DNA of 13,297 nt, taken from positions 1 through 13,297 of the forward strand of contig JAEZBF010000154.1 of assembly GCA_023427545.1 (NCBI GenBank), in the 5' to 3' direction. Each line of letters opens with the position of its first letter. Positions within the stretch are counted from its first letter, which is position 1. This DNA is from Pseudomonadota bacterium. Lineage in GTDB: Bacteria; Pseudomonadota; Alphaproteobacteria; Rhizobiales; Devosiaceae. The notes beneath the pieces are model-generated. The model ran no database searches and was not told the origin of the DNA. It saw only the letters and a program-made list of their open reading frames with translations. Below are positions 6,906 through 13,264 of this stretch, piece by piece. Made by a program: the position numbers and the translations under genes.

Positions 6906-6934
6906 TTGCTTTCGCGCCACTTTGCCCCTATGTA
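6906..6934 (+). promoter_or_regulatory. Candidate promoter of the rpsF-rpsR-rplI operon
   Basis: TTGCTT (6906-6911) and TATGTA (6929-6934) are separated by 17 bp and begin 3 bases after the higA stop. In alphaproteobacterial terms the same bases read CTTGCT and CTATGT. The transcript would begin around 6941 and carry a leader of about 180 bases before rpsF, so the operon need not depend on higBA transcription. Motif-based only. Confidence 0.5.
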
Positions 6935-7049
6935 CCGCGCGCATTCGTTCGGCCGGGGGCTGAACGGAGGGCTGCGTATTGCCGCAAGGCAGGCGTGGTA
7001 GGGTTCGCCCGGCCTCCCGTGTTCCCGCTCTTTTGAAGACTGCTTTGAC

Positions 7050-7074
7050 GCCTCTCCCGGGGCTTCAGAGAGGC
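7050..7074 (+). promoter_or_regulatory. Leader hairpin before rpsF, possible S6:S18 control element
   Basis: GCCTCTC (7050-7056) pairs perfectly with GAGAGGC (7068-7074) around the loop CCGGGGCTTCA, about 50 bases before the rpsF start. In many bacteria the S6:S18 complex represses its own operon by binding an rpsF leader structure with an exposed CCG. The CCG at the start of this loop makes it a candidate, but the full consensus cannot be verified by eye. The rest of the 6941-7122 leader shows only a small UUCG-type hairpin at 7001-7010. Confidence 0.3.
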
Positions 7075-7122
7075 TCCGCGCCAACGAAGCGATGGTTGCA
7101 ACCGCAAGGGAGACGGCGCCGC

Positions 7123-7530
7123 ATGGCCCTCTACGAGCATATCTACCTGGCGCGGCAGGACGTGTCCGCGCAGCAGGTTGAGGAAATGACCAACAACCTC
7201 ACCCAGGTCCTCGCCGACAACGGCGGCAAGGTCACCAAGAACGAGTACTGGGGCCTCAAGTCCCTCAGCTACCGCATCCGCAAGAACCGCAAGGCGCACT
7301 ACAGCCTGCTCAACATCGACGCTCCGGCCGCCGCCGTTGCCGAGATGGAGCGCCAGATGCGCATCAACGAAGACATCCTGCGCTTCATGACCATCCGCGT
7401 CGATGAGCTCGAGGAAGGCCCCTCGGCGATGATGCAGAAGCGCGACCGCGACGATGATCGCGGCGATCGCGGCGGCCGTCCCGACCGCGGTGGCTTCGGC
7501 GACCGCGAACGCCGCCCCCGCCGGTTCTAA
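7123..7530 (+). CDS. rpsF: 30S ribosomal protein S6
   Basis: S6 binds the central domain of 16S rRNA as a dimer with S18 in the small-subunit platform. The 135-residue protein starts MALYEHIYLARQDVSAQQVE and contains the family core KNEYWGLKSLSYRIRKNRKA (39-58) and the MERQMRINEDILRFMTIRVD segment (75-94). The tail, from about 106, is a low-complexity Asp/Arg/Gly stretch, common in alphaproteobacterial S6 and probably disordered. The start at 7123 is supported by AAGGGAG at 7106-7112; the frame is open 48 codons further upstream, but that part is Arg-rich nonsense overlapping the leader. rpsR follows after 18 bp. Confidence 0.97.
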   Translation: MALYEHIYLARQDVSAQQVEEMTNNLTQVLADNGGKVTKNEYWGLKSLSYRIRKNRKAHYSLLNIDAPAAAVAEMERQMRINEDILRFMTIRVDELEEGPSAMMQKRDRDDDRGDRGGRPDRGGFGDRERRPRRF

Positions 7531-7548
7531 TCGAAAGGATTTCCCATC

Positions 7549-7803
7549 ATGGCCATTCGTGACCTGACGACGACCACCGCGCGCCGGCCCTTCCAGCGCC
7601 GCCGCAAGACCTGCCCCTTCTCGGGCCCCAACGCGCCCAAGATCGACTACAAGGACGTCCGCCTGCTCTCCCGCTACGTGTCCGAGCGCGGCAAGATCGT
7701 CCCCTCGCGCATCACCGCCGTTTCGGCGCTGAAGCAGCGCGAGCTCGCCCGTGCCATCAAGCGCGCGCGCTTCATCGGCATCATGCCCTACGCGGTGCAG
7801 TAA
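7549..7803 (+). CDS. rpsR: 30S ribosomal protein S18
   Basis: S18 pairs with S6 on the platform of the small subunit. The protein has 84 residues: a basic N-terminus with RRPFQRRRKTCPFSG, the conserved IDYKDVRLLSRYVSERGKI (32-50), and VSALKQRELARAIKRARFIG near the C-terminus. It is complete. AAAGGAT at 7534-7540 serves as ribosome binding site. The gene is 18 bp after rpsF and certainly on the same transcript. Confidence 0.98.
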   Translation: MAIRDLTTTTARRPFQRRRKTCPFSGPNAPKIDYKDVRLLSRYVSERGKIVPSRITAVSALKQRELARAIKRARFIGIMPYAVQ

Positions 7804-7819
7804 GCACCTCACCTTCACT

Positions 7820-7850
7820 GTTATCCCGGCGAACGCCGGGATTCAGTTTT
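7820..7850. repeat. REP-like palindrome between rpsR and rplI
   Basis: ATCCCGGC (7823-7830) and GCCGGGAT (7835-7842) are perfect 8-bp arms around GAAC, 20 bases after the rpsR stop. The element has the same layout (8-bp arms, GAAC loop, TC and GTTT on the right) as the two copies at 13213 and 13265, but with arm bases changed in both strands. That marks it as a member of the same dispersed family. It places a strong hairpin inside a ribosomal protein operon and may attenuate or stabilise the upstream mRNA. Confidence 0.7.
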
Positions 7851-7900
7851 GATCCTCCGCCAGCCGGCTTCGACCGGATCGCACGGAGCGAAACGTTGGG

Positions 7901-7942
7901 GTGGCGGAATGGTCCGCCGCTCCTAACCGGGACTGTTCCCGG
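7901..7942 (+). promoter_or_regulatory. Two tandem hairpins in the rplI leader
   Basis: The first hairpin pairs GTGGCGGA (7901-7908) with TCCGCCGC (7913-7920) around ATGG, with one T-G wobble. The second pairs CCGGGA (7927-7932) with TCCCGG (7937-7942) around CTGT. They lie directly before the rplI Shine-Dalgarno (GGAG, 7951-7954). Possible roles are mRNA processing, stability or control of L9 synthesis. No known riboswitch or leader class is recognised. Confidence 0.4.
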
Positions 7943-7963
7943 GACAGCCAGGAGTTCAATCCA

Positions 7964-8575
7964 ATGAAAGTCATTCTGCTCGAGCGCGTTGGTCGGATGG
8001 GCCAGATCGGCGACGAGGTCAACGTCAAGGACGGGTTCGCCCGCAACTTCCTGCTGCCGCAGCAGAAGGCCCTCCGCGCGACCGAAGCGAACCGCAAGCG
8101 GTTCGAGAACGAGCGCGTCGAGATCGAGAAGCGCAACACCGAGCGCCGCGAGGCGGCTGCCGGCATCGCGCAGGGCCTCAACGGCCGCACCGTGGTGATC
8201 ATCCGCCAGGCCGGCGAAACCGGCCAGCTCTACGGTTCGGTCGCCGCCCGCGACATCATCGAGGCGCTCGCGGCCGATGGGTTCACCGTCGGGCGCAGCC
8301 AGGTCGATCTCGCGAACCCGATCAAGACGGTCGGCATGCACTCTGTGGCGCTCAACCTCCACGCCGAGGTCGCGGTGACGGTCAACGTCAACGTCGCCCG
8401 ATCCGAGGACGAGGCCGCCCGCCAGGCCAAGGGCGAGGATCTCACGGTCCCCAGCTACGACCAGGACGAAGAGGACGAGATCGCCCCCAACGAGGACGAT
8501 CTCTCGGCGACTGACGCCACGTCCGAGCCGACCGGCGGGATGGGCACCGAAATGGAACGCCAGCGCGACGCCTGA
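7964..8575 (+). CDS. rplI: 50S ribosomal protein L9
   Basis: L9 binds 23S rRNA near the base of the L1 stalk and extends from the large subunit. The product has 203 residues: N-domain 1-47 (MKVILLERVGRMGQIGDEVN, KDGFARNFLLP), a long connecting helix about 41-75, and a C-domain about 76-147 with GETGQLYGSVAARDI and NPIKTVGMH. A 50-residue acidic tail (QDEEDEIAPNEDDL) makes it longer than the E. coli protein (149), as usual in alphaproteobacteria. The start at 7964 is chosen from the family N-terminus and GGAG at 7951-7954; the frame is open 21 codons further upstream through the leader hairpins. It ends the ribosomal protein operon. Confidence 0.97.
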   Translation: MKVILLERVGRMGQIGDEVNVKDGFARNFLLPQQKALRATEANRKRFENERVEIEKRNTERREAAAGIAQGLNGRTVVIIRQAGETGQLYGSVAARDIIEALAADGFTVGRSQVDLANPIKTVGMHSVALNLHAEVAVTVNVNVARSEDEAARQAKGEDLTVPSYDQDEEDEIAPNEDDLSATDATSEPTGGMGTEMERQRDA

Positions 8576-8597
8576 TCGGCCGCGCAGAAGCAAGACG

Positions 8598-8628
8598 AAA
8601 GGCCGGGATCGCTCCCGGCCTTTTCTTT
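8598..8628 (+). terminator. Rho-independent terminator after rplI
   Basis: AAAGGCCGGGA (8598-8608) pairs perfectly with TCCCGGCCTTT (8613-8623) around a TCGC tetraloop and is followed by a T-rich run to 8628. It starts 22 bases after the rplI stop. This is the clearest terminator in the window and separates the ribosomal operon from the cybB-marR-GFA block. Confidence 0.92.
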
Positions 8629-8670
8629 GTGAGCCAGTGCGGGGCCACCACCCATCCACCTCCACCGCTC

Positions 8671-8694
8671 GTCATCCTCGCGCTCGACGCGAGG
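8671..8694. repeat. REP-like palindrome between rplI and the cytochrome gene
   Basis: CCTCGCG (8676-8682) and CGCGAGG (8688-8694) are perfect 7-bp arms around CTCGA, preceded by GTCAT. The phrase GTCATCCTCG followed by its palindromic partner is a familiar intergenic repeat of alphaproteobacteria. It lies between the 3' ends of convergent rplI and cybB, where it could also act as transcription barrier for cybB. The rest of 8629-8763 shows nothing else. Confidence 0.6.
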
Positions 8695-8763
8695 CCCCAG
8701 ACTTGCGGCGCCAGCGGCTCGCCCTCCTGCCTTCCTCGTCCTCCAGCGGCGAAGCGGCAGGCC

Positions 8764-9297
8764 TCACGCCCGCCCCACCCCCATGCGCGCCAGCAGCCCG
8801 TCCCGCCGCACGAACTGGTGGTAGAGCGCCGCCAGCACATGGGCGCCGAGCAGCACAAGCATCAGACGGCTGGTCAGTTCGTGCACGAGGAACGGCGGCA
8901 CGCGCTCGAAATCGGGCAGCACCGTCCCGGCGATGATCGCCGGTCCTGCCCCCGACAGCACCAGCGTCCCGATGCCGCTCGCCGCCATCAGCAGGATCAC
9001 CAGGTAGATCGCCCGGTGCACCAGGCTCGCCGCGAGCTGCTGCCAGTGCGGCTGGCCGGCTACGGGCGCGGGCTGCCGGTCCGCGAACCACCACCAGACG
9101 ATGCGCAGCAGCGTCAGCAGCAGCACGAGGATCGCGAGGATCACATGCCCCCGCACCAGGTTGACCTCGACCGCCGGGTCGGCCGTGTTGGCCGCGGTCA
9201 GGCCGAGGGCGAACACCACCACGATTGCGAGCGCGCTGGCCCAGTGGATGGCAATGGCGACGTTGCCGTAGCGCTGCGGCGTACTCTTGGCGGACAT
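8764..9297 (-). CDS. Cytochrome b561 family membrane protein (CybB-like)
   Basis: Integral membrane di-haem cytochrome of the CybB/YodB type, thought to pass electrons between quinols and other acceptors (E. coli CybB oxidises superoxide to feed ubiquinone). The 177-residue protein has four transmembrane segments, at about 13-33, 50-70, 95-117 and 141-161. Haem-ligand histidine candidates are H18 (AIHWA), H51 (RGHVILA), H139 (LVHE) and H153 (GAHVLAALYH), matching the family pattern. The start at 9297 is preferred because AAGGAG lies 7 bases upstream; the longer frame to 9357 would run through the operator region. It diverges from marR, whose product probably represses it through the boxes at 9335-9370. 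Confidence 0.88.
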   Translation of the reverse strand: MSAKSTPQRYGNVAIAIHWASALAIVVVFALGLTAANTADPAVEVNLVRGHVILAILVLLLTLLRIVWWWFADRQPAPVAGQPHWQQLAASLVHRAIYLVILLMAASGIGTLVLSGAGPAIIAGTVLPDFERVPPFLVHELTSRLMLVLLGAHVLAALYHQFVRRDGLLARMGVGRA

Positions 9298-9332
9298 GGC
9301 GGTTCTCCTTGCCGGAGGTGGCGAATGCACGT

Positions 9333-9362
9333 TACATAGCACACTATACATTTGCATAGCAA
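9333..9362 (-). promoter_or_regulatory. Candidate cytochrome b561 promoter
   Basis: On the minus strand TTGCTA (9357-9362) and TATGTA (9333-9338) are 18 bp apart, the latter preceded by TGC as in an extended -10. Each element lies inside or overlaps one of the two 16-bp operator boxes, so a bound regulator would block RNA polymerase. This AT-rich patch stands out against the GC-rich surroundings. Confidence 0.5.
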
Positions 9363-9370
9363 GCTATACA
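9335..9370. promoter_or_regulatory. Twin MarR-type operator boxes
   Basis: CATAGCACACTATACA (9335-9350) and CATAGCAAGCTATACA (9355-9370) agree at 14 of 16 positions and start 20 bp apart, two helical turns on the same face. Each contains an inverted repeat (ATAG...CTAT; ATAGC-AA-GCTAT in the second). The second box ends one base before the marR ATG. MarR-family dimers typically bind 16-20 bp AT-rich palindromes in the divergent spacer, repressing both genes, so this is the expected binding site of the adjacent regulator. Confidence 0.65.
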
Positions 9371-9371
9371 C

Positions 9372-9806
9372 ATGGCCGTCGATCGCACCAAGTCCGCCGG
9401 TTACCTGACCAACTGGGCTGCCCGCCTCTTCGCGCGCGCCATCGACCGCCGGCTTGCGGGCACCGGGGTCAGCTCGGCCTATATGCCGGTGTTCTTTGCG
9501 CTGATCGCCGGCGAGCCGCTGTCGCAGACCGAACTGGCGCGGCGCGCCTCGGTCGAGCAGCCGACGATGGCCAGGACCCTCGCCCGCATGGAGCGCGACG
9601 GCCTGCTCGAGCGCTCGTCCGATCCATCGGACCGCCGCAGCACGCTGCACGCGCTGAGCCCCCTCGCCCGGCAGAAGATGCAGCTCGTCGCCGCGGCCGG
9701 CCAGGCCGTCAACGCCGAAGCCCTCGGCGACCTCACCGCGGAGGAGCAGGCCCAGCTCTATGCCATGCTGCAGCGCGTGATCGGGCGGCTCGAGCAGATG
9801 TCCTGA
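9372..9806 (+). CDS. MarR family winged-helix transcriptional regulator
   Basis: Dimeric DNA-binding repressor of 144 residues, the usual MarR size. The winged helix spans about 48-98: LSQTELARRASVEQPTMART contains helices up to the recognition helix, LARMERDGLLERSSDPSDRR covers the start of the wing with the family D-x-R motif. N- and C-terminal helices (8-28, 96-142) form the dimer interface. There is no cysteine in the protein, so it does not sense peroxide through a thiol as OhrR does; the ligand is unknown. No Shine-Dalgarno precedes the ATG at 9372, which lies one base after an operator box, suggesting a very short or leaderless transcript. It is divergent from the cytochrome b561 gene, its likely target. 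Confidence 0.88.
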   Translation: MAVDRTKSAGYLTNWAARLFARAIDRRLAGTGVSSAYMPVFFALIAGEPLSQTELARRASVEQPTMARTLARMERDGLLERSSDPSDRRSTLHALSPLARQKMQLVAAAGQAVNAEALGDLTAEEQAQLYAMLQRVIGRLEQMS

Positions 9807-9820
9807 GCCGGGCTCCGGCT
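9806..9820. terminator. Shared hairpin over the marR and GFA stop codons
   Basis: AGCCGG (9806-9811) and CCGGCT (9815-9820) are perfect 6-bp arms with a GCT loop in the 12-bp gap between two convergent genes, touching both stop codons. It could stop transcription from either side, but there is no T-run, so it is at best a weak bidirectional terminator or an RNA 3'-end stabiliser. Confidence 0.35.
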
Positions 9821-10220
9821 AGAGCGCGCGGGTATCCTGCGGCGGATTCATCCAGTTGTTGTGCAGCCCGTCTTGGAAGATCACCGGCGCCGTCTTCGCC
9901 TCCTCGTAGCTGGCGTCATCCAGCGAAGCGATCTGCACCGTCAGGAATGGTCCGAGGCCCTCGATCGTGCCGCGGCTGAAGACGCGGATGCCGCATCTCG
10001 TGCAGAAGCAGTGCTCGTGCTCGGGGCTGGTCGCGCTGTACCGCCCGAGCACGTCCTCGCCGGCGACGATACGCAAATGCTCCGGCATTCCTCCGGCCAC
10101 CCAGCTGCGCGCCCGGCGGCACAACGAGCAATTGCAGCGGAACGTCCCCTCGGCCAGATCAAGCTGGGCCTCGTACCGCACCGCGCCGCAATGGCACCCG
10201 CCGGTGTGTGTCCTTCGCAT
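9819..10220 (-). CDS. GFA family (glutathione-dependent formaldehyde-activating-like) zinc protein
   Basis: Small zinc protein of the GFA/CENP-V fold, 133 residues. It begins THTGGCHCGAVRYEAQL with the C9-x-C11 pair, followed by FRCNCSLCRR (C29, C31, C34) and HCFCTRCGIRVFSRG (C73, C76 after C71), the typical zinc ligands of the family. The founding member was proposed to condense formaldehyde with glutathione; most members have unknown substrates, so formaldehyde chemistry should not be assumed. GGGAGG lies 4 bases before the ATG at 10220; an open stretch further upstream has no similarity and is rejected. It converges on marR with a 12-bp gap and diverges from dnaB. Confidence 0.85.
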   Translation of the reverse strand: MRRTHTGGCHCGAVRYEAQLDLAEGTFRCNCSLCRRARSWVAGGMPEHLRIVAGEDVLGRYSATSPEHEHCFCTRCGIRVFSRGTIEGLGPFLTVQIASLDDASYEEAKTAPVIFQDGLHNNWMNPPQDTRAL

Positions 10221-10270
10221 GTCTCCTCCCGCTTCACCCATCCCACACGGCGACACCGTCATACGATTCG

Positions 10271-10299
10271 CCTGACGCGGCTCTGGTCGGCCGCTAGAC
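10271..10299 (+). promoter_or_regulatory. Candidate dnaB promoter
   Basis: CCTGAC (10271-10276, one base from the alphaproteobacterial CTTGAC) and CTAGAC (10294-10299) are spaced by 17 bp. The transcript would start near 10306, about 100 bases before the dnaB ATG. Motif-based only; no other pair in 10221-10407 looks better. Confidence 0.35.
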
Positions 10300-10350
10300 A
10301 AACCTTTACCGCTTTCCCCGCACATCACAGAGCGCAAATTGCCCGCCGAT

Positions 10351-10367
10351 GAGTCGTGCTTCGACTC
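10351..10367 (+). promoter_or_regulatory. Hairpin in the dnaB leader
   Basis: GAGTCG (10351-10356) and CGACTC (10362-10367) are perfect 6-bp arms around TGCTT, 40 bases before the dnaB start. It could be a transcription factor site or an mRNA structure. It does not resemble a DnaA box. Confidence 0.3.
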
Positions 10368-10407
10368 GTGCCGCGGGGTTAAGAAAGCCCTAACGGGATC
10401 GCATCGC

Positions 10408-11901
10408 ATGGCAGACACCAACGTCCTCCGCCTCCAGGGCGGGGCCGCAGAAAAGAGCTTTCGGCTCGCGCCGCACAACGTCGAGGCGGAGCAGGCGCTG
10501 CTGGGCGCCATCCTCGTCAACAACGAGGCGTTCTACCGCGTCTCCGATTTCCTGCTGCCCGAGCACTTCTACGAGCCGGTGCACCGGGAAATCTTCGAGA
10601 TCTGCGGCAAGATCATCCGCGCCGGCAAGACCGCGACCCCGATCACCGTCAAGACCTTCCTGCCCGAGCAGCTGATCGCCGACGTCACCATGCCGCAATA
10701 CCTCGCGCGGCTCGCGGCGGAAGCCACCACCGTTATCAACGCCGCCGACTACGGCCAGTCGGTCTACGATCTCGCGATCCGCCGCAACCTCATCCAGATC
10801 GGCGAGGAGATGGTGGCGACGGCCTACGACGCCGACGTCGAGCAGACCGCCAACAAGCAGATCGAGGAAGCCGAAAAATCGCTCTTCGACCTCGCCGAGA
10901 AGGGCCGCTACGACGGCGGCTTCCAGGCGTTCAACGCGGCGCTCACCGAAGCCATCAAGATGGCCGGCGAGGCCTACCAGCGCGACGGCACCCTCTCGGG
11001 CACCGCGACCGGCCTCACCGACCTCGACCGCCTGATGGGCGGGCTGCAGCGCTCCGACCTGATCATCATCGCCGCCCGTCCGGCGATGGGCAAGACATCG
11101 CTTGCGACCAACATCGCCTTCCACGTTGCCAGGAGCTGGAAGGGCGAGGTCACGCCCGACGGCCACCGCAAGACCACCGATGGCGGCCAGGTGGGCTTCT
11201 TCTCCCTCGAAATGAGCGCCGAGCAGCTCGCCACCCGTATCCTCGCCGAGCAGGCGCAGATCTCCTCATCGGATATCCGCCGCGGCAACATCCACGAGAG
11301 CCAGTTCGGCCGGCTGGTCGACGTCTCCAACACGATGGCGGCGATCCCCCTCTTCATCGACGATACCGGCGGCCTCTCGGTCGCCCAGCTCGCGGCCCGC
11401 GCCCGCCGCCTCAAGCGGCAGAAGGGGCTCGACCTGATCGTCGTCGACTACCTCCAGCTGCTCTCCGGTTCGTCGCGCAAATCGAGCGAGAACCGCGTGC
11501 AGGAACTCACCGAGATCACCACCACGCTCAAGGCGCTCGCCAAGGAGCTCGAGGTGCCGATCATTGCGCTCAGCCAGCTCAGCCGTCAGGTGGAAAACCG
11601 CGACGACAAGCACCCGCAGCTCGCCGACCTGCGTGAATCGGGCTCGATCGAGCAGGACGCCGACGTGGTGCTCTTCGTCTACCGCGAGGAGTACTACCTC
11701 AAGAACAAGGAGCCCAAGGAGGGCACGCCCGAGCACCTCAAGTGGCAGGAGGAGATGGAGCTGGTGCACGGCCGCGCCGAGGTCATCATCGGCAAGCAGC
11801 GCCACGGCCCGACCGGCACCGTGCAGCTCGCCTTCGAGGCGCAGTTCACCCGCTTCGCCAATCTCGCCCGCGCCGACTACCTGCCCGAGCGCATGGAATA
11901 G
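10408..11901 (+). CDS. dnaB: Replicative DNA helicase DnaB
   Basis: Hexameric ATP-driven helicase that unwinds DNA ahead of the replication fork and recruits primase. The protein has 497 residues: N-terminal domain about 21-125 (APHNVEAEQALLGAILVNNE), linker about 150-195, and RecA-like C-domain. Walker A is ARPAMGKTS at 223-231 (K229, T230), the catalytic glutamate is E268 in SLEMS, Walker B is LIVVDYLQLLSG at 343-354 (D347), motif H4 region ALSQLSRQVE at 387-396, and the basic finger IGKQRHGPTG at 461-470. Short insertions (about 245-260 and 432-455) are normal for alphaproteobacterial DnaB. The ATG at 10408 fits the family N-terminus; only a weak GGGA precedes it. alr follows after 2 bp. 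Confidence 0.97.
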   Translation: MADTNVLRLQGGAAEKSFRLAPHNVEAEQALLGAILVNNEAFYRVSDFLLPEHFYEPVHREIFEICGKIIRAGKTATPITVKTFLPEQLIADVTMPQYLARLAAEATTVINAADYGQSVYDLAIRRNLIQIGEEMVATAYDADVEQTANKQIEEAEKSLFDLAEKGRYDGGFQAFNAALTEAIKMAGEAYQRDGTLSGTATGLTDLDRLMGGLQRSDLIIIAARPAMGKTSLATNIAFHVARSWKGEVTPDGHRKTTDGGQVGFFSLEMSAEQLATRILAEQAQISSSDIRRGNIHESQFGRLVDVSNTMAAIPLFIDDTGGLSVAQLAARARRLKRQKGLDLIVVDYLQLLSGSSRKSSENRVQELTEITTTLKALAKELEVPIIALSQLSRQVENRDDKHPQLADLRESGSIEQDADVVLFVYREEYYLKNKEPKEGTPEHLKWQEEMELVHGRAEVIIGKQRHGPTGTVQLAFEAQFTRFANLARADYLPERME

Positions 11902-11903
11902 CC

Positions 11904-13037
11904 ATGCCCGCAATCACCGCAGGCCTTGCGGGCAGGCTCACCATCGACCTCGGCGCGCTCAAGCTCAACTGGCTGGCGCTCGACCGCGTCGGCCAGGCGG
12001 CGATCACCGGCGCGGTGGTCAAGGCGAACGGCTACGGCCTCGGCCTCGAGCCGGTGAGCGAAGCGCTGTTCGCTGCCGGAGCGCGCTTCTTCTTCGTCGC
12101 CACGCCGGACGAGGGCCTCACGGTACGCCGCCTCCTGCCCAAGGCGCACATCTTCGTTCTCGACGGACTCTTCCCCGGCGCCGCGGCGCTCTACTCAACC
12201 GAGCGGCTGATGCCGGTGCTGAGCTCGCTCGACATGCTCGACGAATGGCTCGCCCATTGCGTTACGACCGGCAATGCCTGGCCGGCGGCGCTGCACTTCG
12301 ACACCGGCATGAACCGGCTCGGCTTCCGCCTCAACGAGACGGCCAAGGTCAAGCAGATGATCGAGCAGCCGGGCTGGAAGCCCGAAGTGGTGATGAGCCA
12401 CTTCGCCTGTGCCGACGAGCCGATGCACGAAAAGAACCGCGCCCAGCTCATCCTCTTTCACGGCGTGATGCAGAGCTTCCCCGGCATCCCCGCCTCGATG
12501 GCCAATTCCGCCGCGATCCTCACCGCCCGCGAGCACCACTTCCAGCTGCTCCGCCCCGGCATCGCCGTCTATGGCGGCCGCGCCGTCAGCGGCCGCCCCA
12601 GCCTGATGCAGCGCGTCGTCGGCCTCGAGATCCCGGTGCTGCAAGTCAAGGAAGCGCGGGCCGGCGAGACCGTCGGCTATGGCGCAACGCAAACCCTCTC
12701 CCGCGACAGCCGCCTCGGCATCATCGCGCTCGGCTACGCCGACGGCTTTTTCCGCGCGCTCTCCTCGACCAACAACCGCATCGGCGGCAAGGCCGCCTTC
12801 CGCGGCCGCCTGATCCCGGTCGCCGGCCGCGTCTCGATGGACCTGGTCGCCCTCGACCTCACCGACCTCGGCGCCGACCTCCCCCGCCCCGGGGAAATGG
12901 TCGAAATCCTGGGCGCCACCCTATCCGTCGATGACCAGGCCGACGCCGCCGGCACCATCGGCTACGAAATCCTCACCAGCCTCAAAGGCCGCTACGACCG
13001 CGTCTTCGTCGACTCCCTCGGCGCCGCGCAGAACTAG
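11904..13037 (+). CDS. alr: Alanine racemase
   Basis: PLP enzyme that interconverts L- and D-alanine, providing D-Ala for peptidoglycan. The 377-residue product has the PLP lysine K40 in AVVKANGYGLG, the TGMNRLGF motif at 134-141 with R138, MANSAAILT near 199-207, the phosphate-binding/entry segment LLRPGIAVYGG at 215-225, the second catalytic base Y259 in AGETVGYGATQTL, and GRVSMDLVALDLTDL at 308-322. Length and motifs show an intact biosynthetic or general Alr. The ATG at 11904 lies 2 bp after the dnaB stop (TAGCCATG), indicating translational coupling; the frame is open 54 codons further into dnaB but lacks family similarity there. dnaB-alr order is common in alphaproteobacteria. Confidence 0.96.
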   Translation: MPAITAGLAGRLTIDLGALKLNWLALDRVGQAAITGAVVKANGYGLGLEPVSEALFAAGARFFFVATPDEGLTVRRLLPKAHIFVLDGLFPGAAALYSTERLMPVLSSLDMLDEWLAHCVTTGNAWPAALHFDTGMNRLGFRLNETAKVKQMIEQPGWKPEVVMSHFACADEPMHEKNRAQLILFHGVMQSFPGIPASMANSAAILTAREHHFQLLRPGIAVYGGRAVSGRPSLMQRVVGLEIPVLQVKEARAGETVGYGATQTLSRDSRLGIIALGYADGFFRALSSTNNRIGGKAAFRGRLIPVAGRVSMDLVALDLTDLGADLPRPGEMVEILGATLSVDDQADAAGTIGYEILTSLKGRYDRVFVDSLGAAQN

Positions 13038-13068
13038 CCACTCACCTCGCCCCCCACAGTCAGGCTTC

Positions 13069-13082
13069 CTCTCCCGCGAGAG
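13069..13082. repeat. Small palindrome after alr
   Basis: CTCTC (13069-13073) and GAGAG (13078-13082) surround CCGC, 31 bases after the alr stop. It resembles the CTCTCCCGC-type fragments common in alphaproteobacterial spacers. No T-run follows, so it is not a clear terminator. Confidence 0.35.
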
Positions 13083-13134
13083 CCAGGAGGTGGAGGGGGC
13101 GGGGCGGCCCCAAGCACACAAGTGGCAGTCAGCG

Positions 13135-13178
13135 CCTTCTCCCCTTGAGGGAGAAGGTGGCGGCAGCCGGATGAGGGG
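13135..13178. repeat. REP-like element, CCTTCTCCC family
   Basis: CCTTCTCCC (13135-13143) and GGGAGAAGG (13149-13157) are perfect 9-bp arms with the loop CTTGA, followed by TGGCGGCAGCCGGATGAGGG. Palindrome plus GGTGGC and CCGGATGAGGGG is a well-known intergenic repeat wording in alphaproteobacteria and some gammaproteobacteria. It may end alr transcription but lacks a T-run. Confidence 0.65.
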
Positions 13179-13212
13179 TCGTGCAGTCACCCCCAACACC
13201 ACCCCACCCACC

Positions 13213-13245
13213 GGGTCATTCCCGCGAACGCGGGAATCTCCGTTT
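13213..13245. repeat. REP-like 33-bp element, copy 1 of an inverted pair
   Basis: Core arms ATTCCCGC (13218-13225) and GCGGGAAT (13230-13237) around GAAC, with GGGTC before and CTCCGTTT after. It is the inverted partner of the copy at 13265-13297 (29 of 33 bases equal after reversal), 19 bp away. Same family as the element at 7820. Confidence 0.8.
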
Positions 13246-13264
13246 CCCAACCTCTGCCCCCACC

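Noticed and set aside
7897..7964. tRNA-like wording in the rplI leader (TGGCGGAATGGT resembling a D-arm, GAGTTCAATCC resembling a T-arm)
   Set aside because: The T-stem does not pair, there is no anticodon arm with a normal loop and no matching acceptor stem; the bases are better explained by two simple hairpins and the rplI ribosome binding site.
10221..10523. Longer GFA protein with about 100 extra N-terminal residues on the minus strand
   Set aside because: The extension overlaps the start of dnaB in antisense, has no similarity, and the zinc protein begins normally at 10220 with a ribosome binding site.
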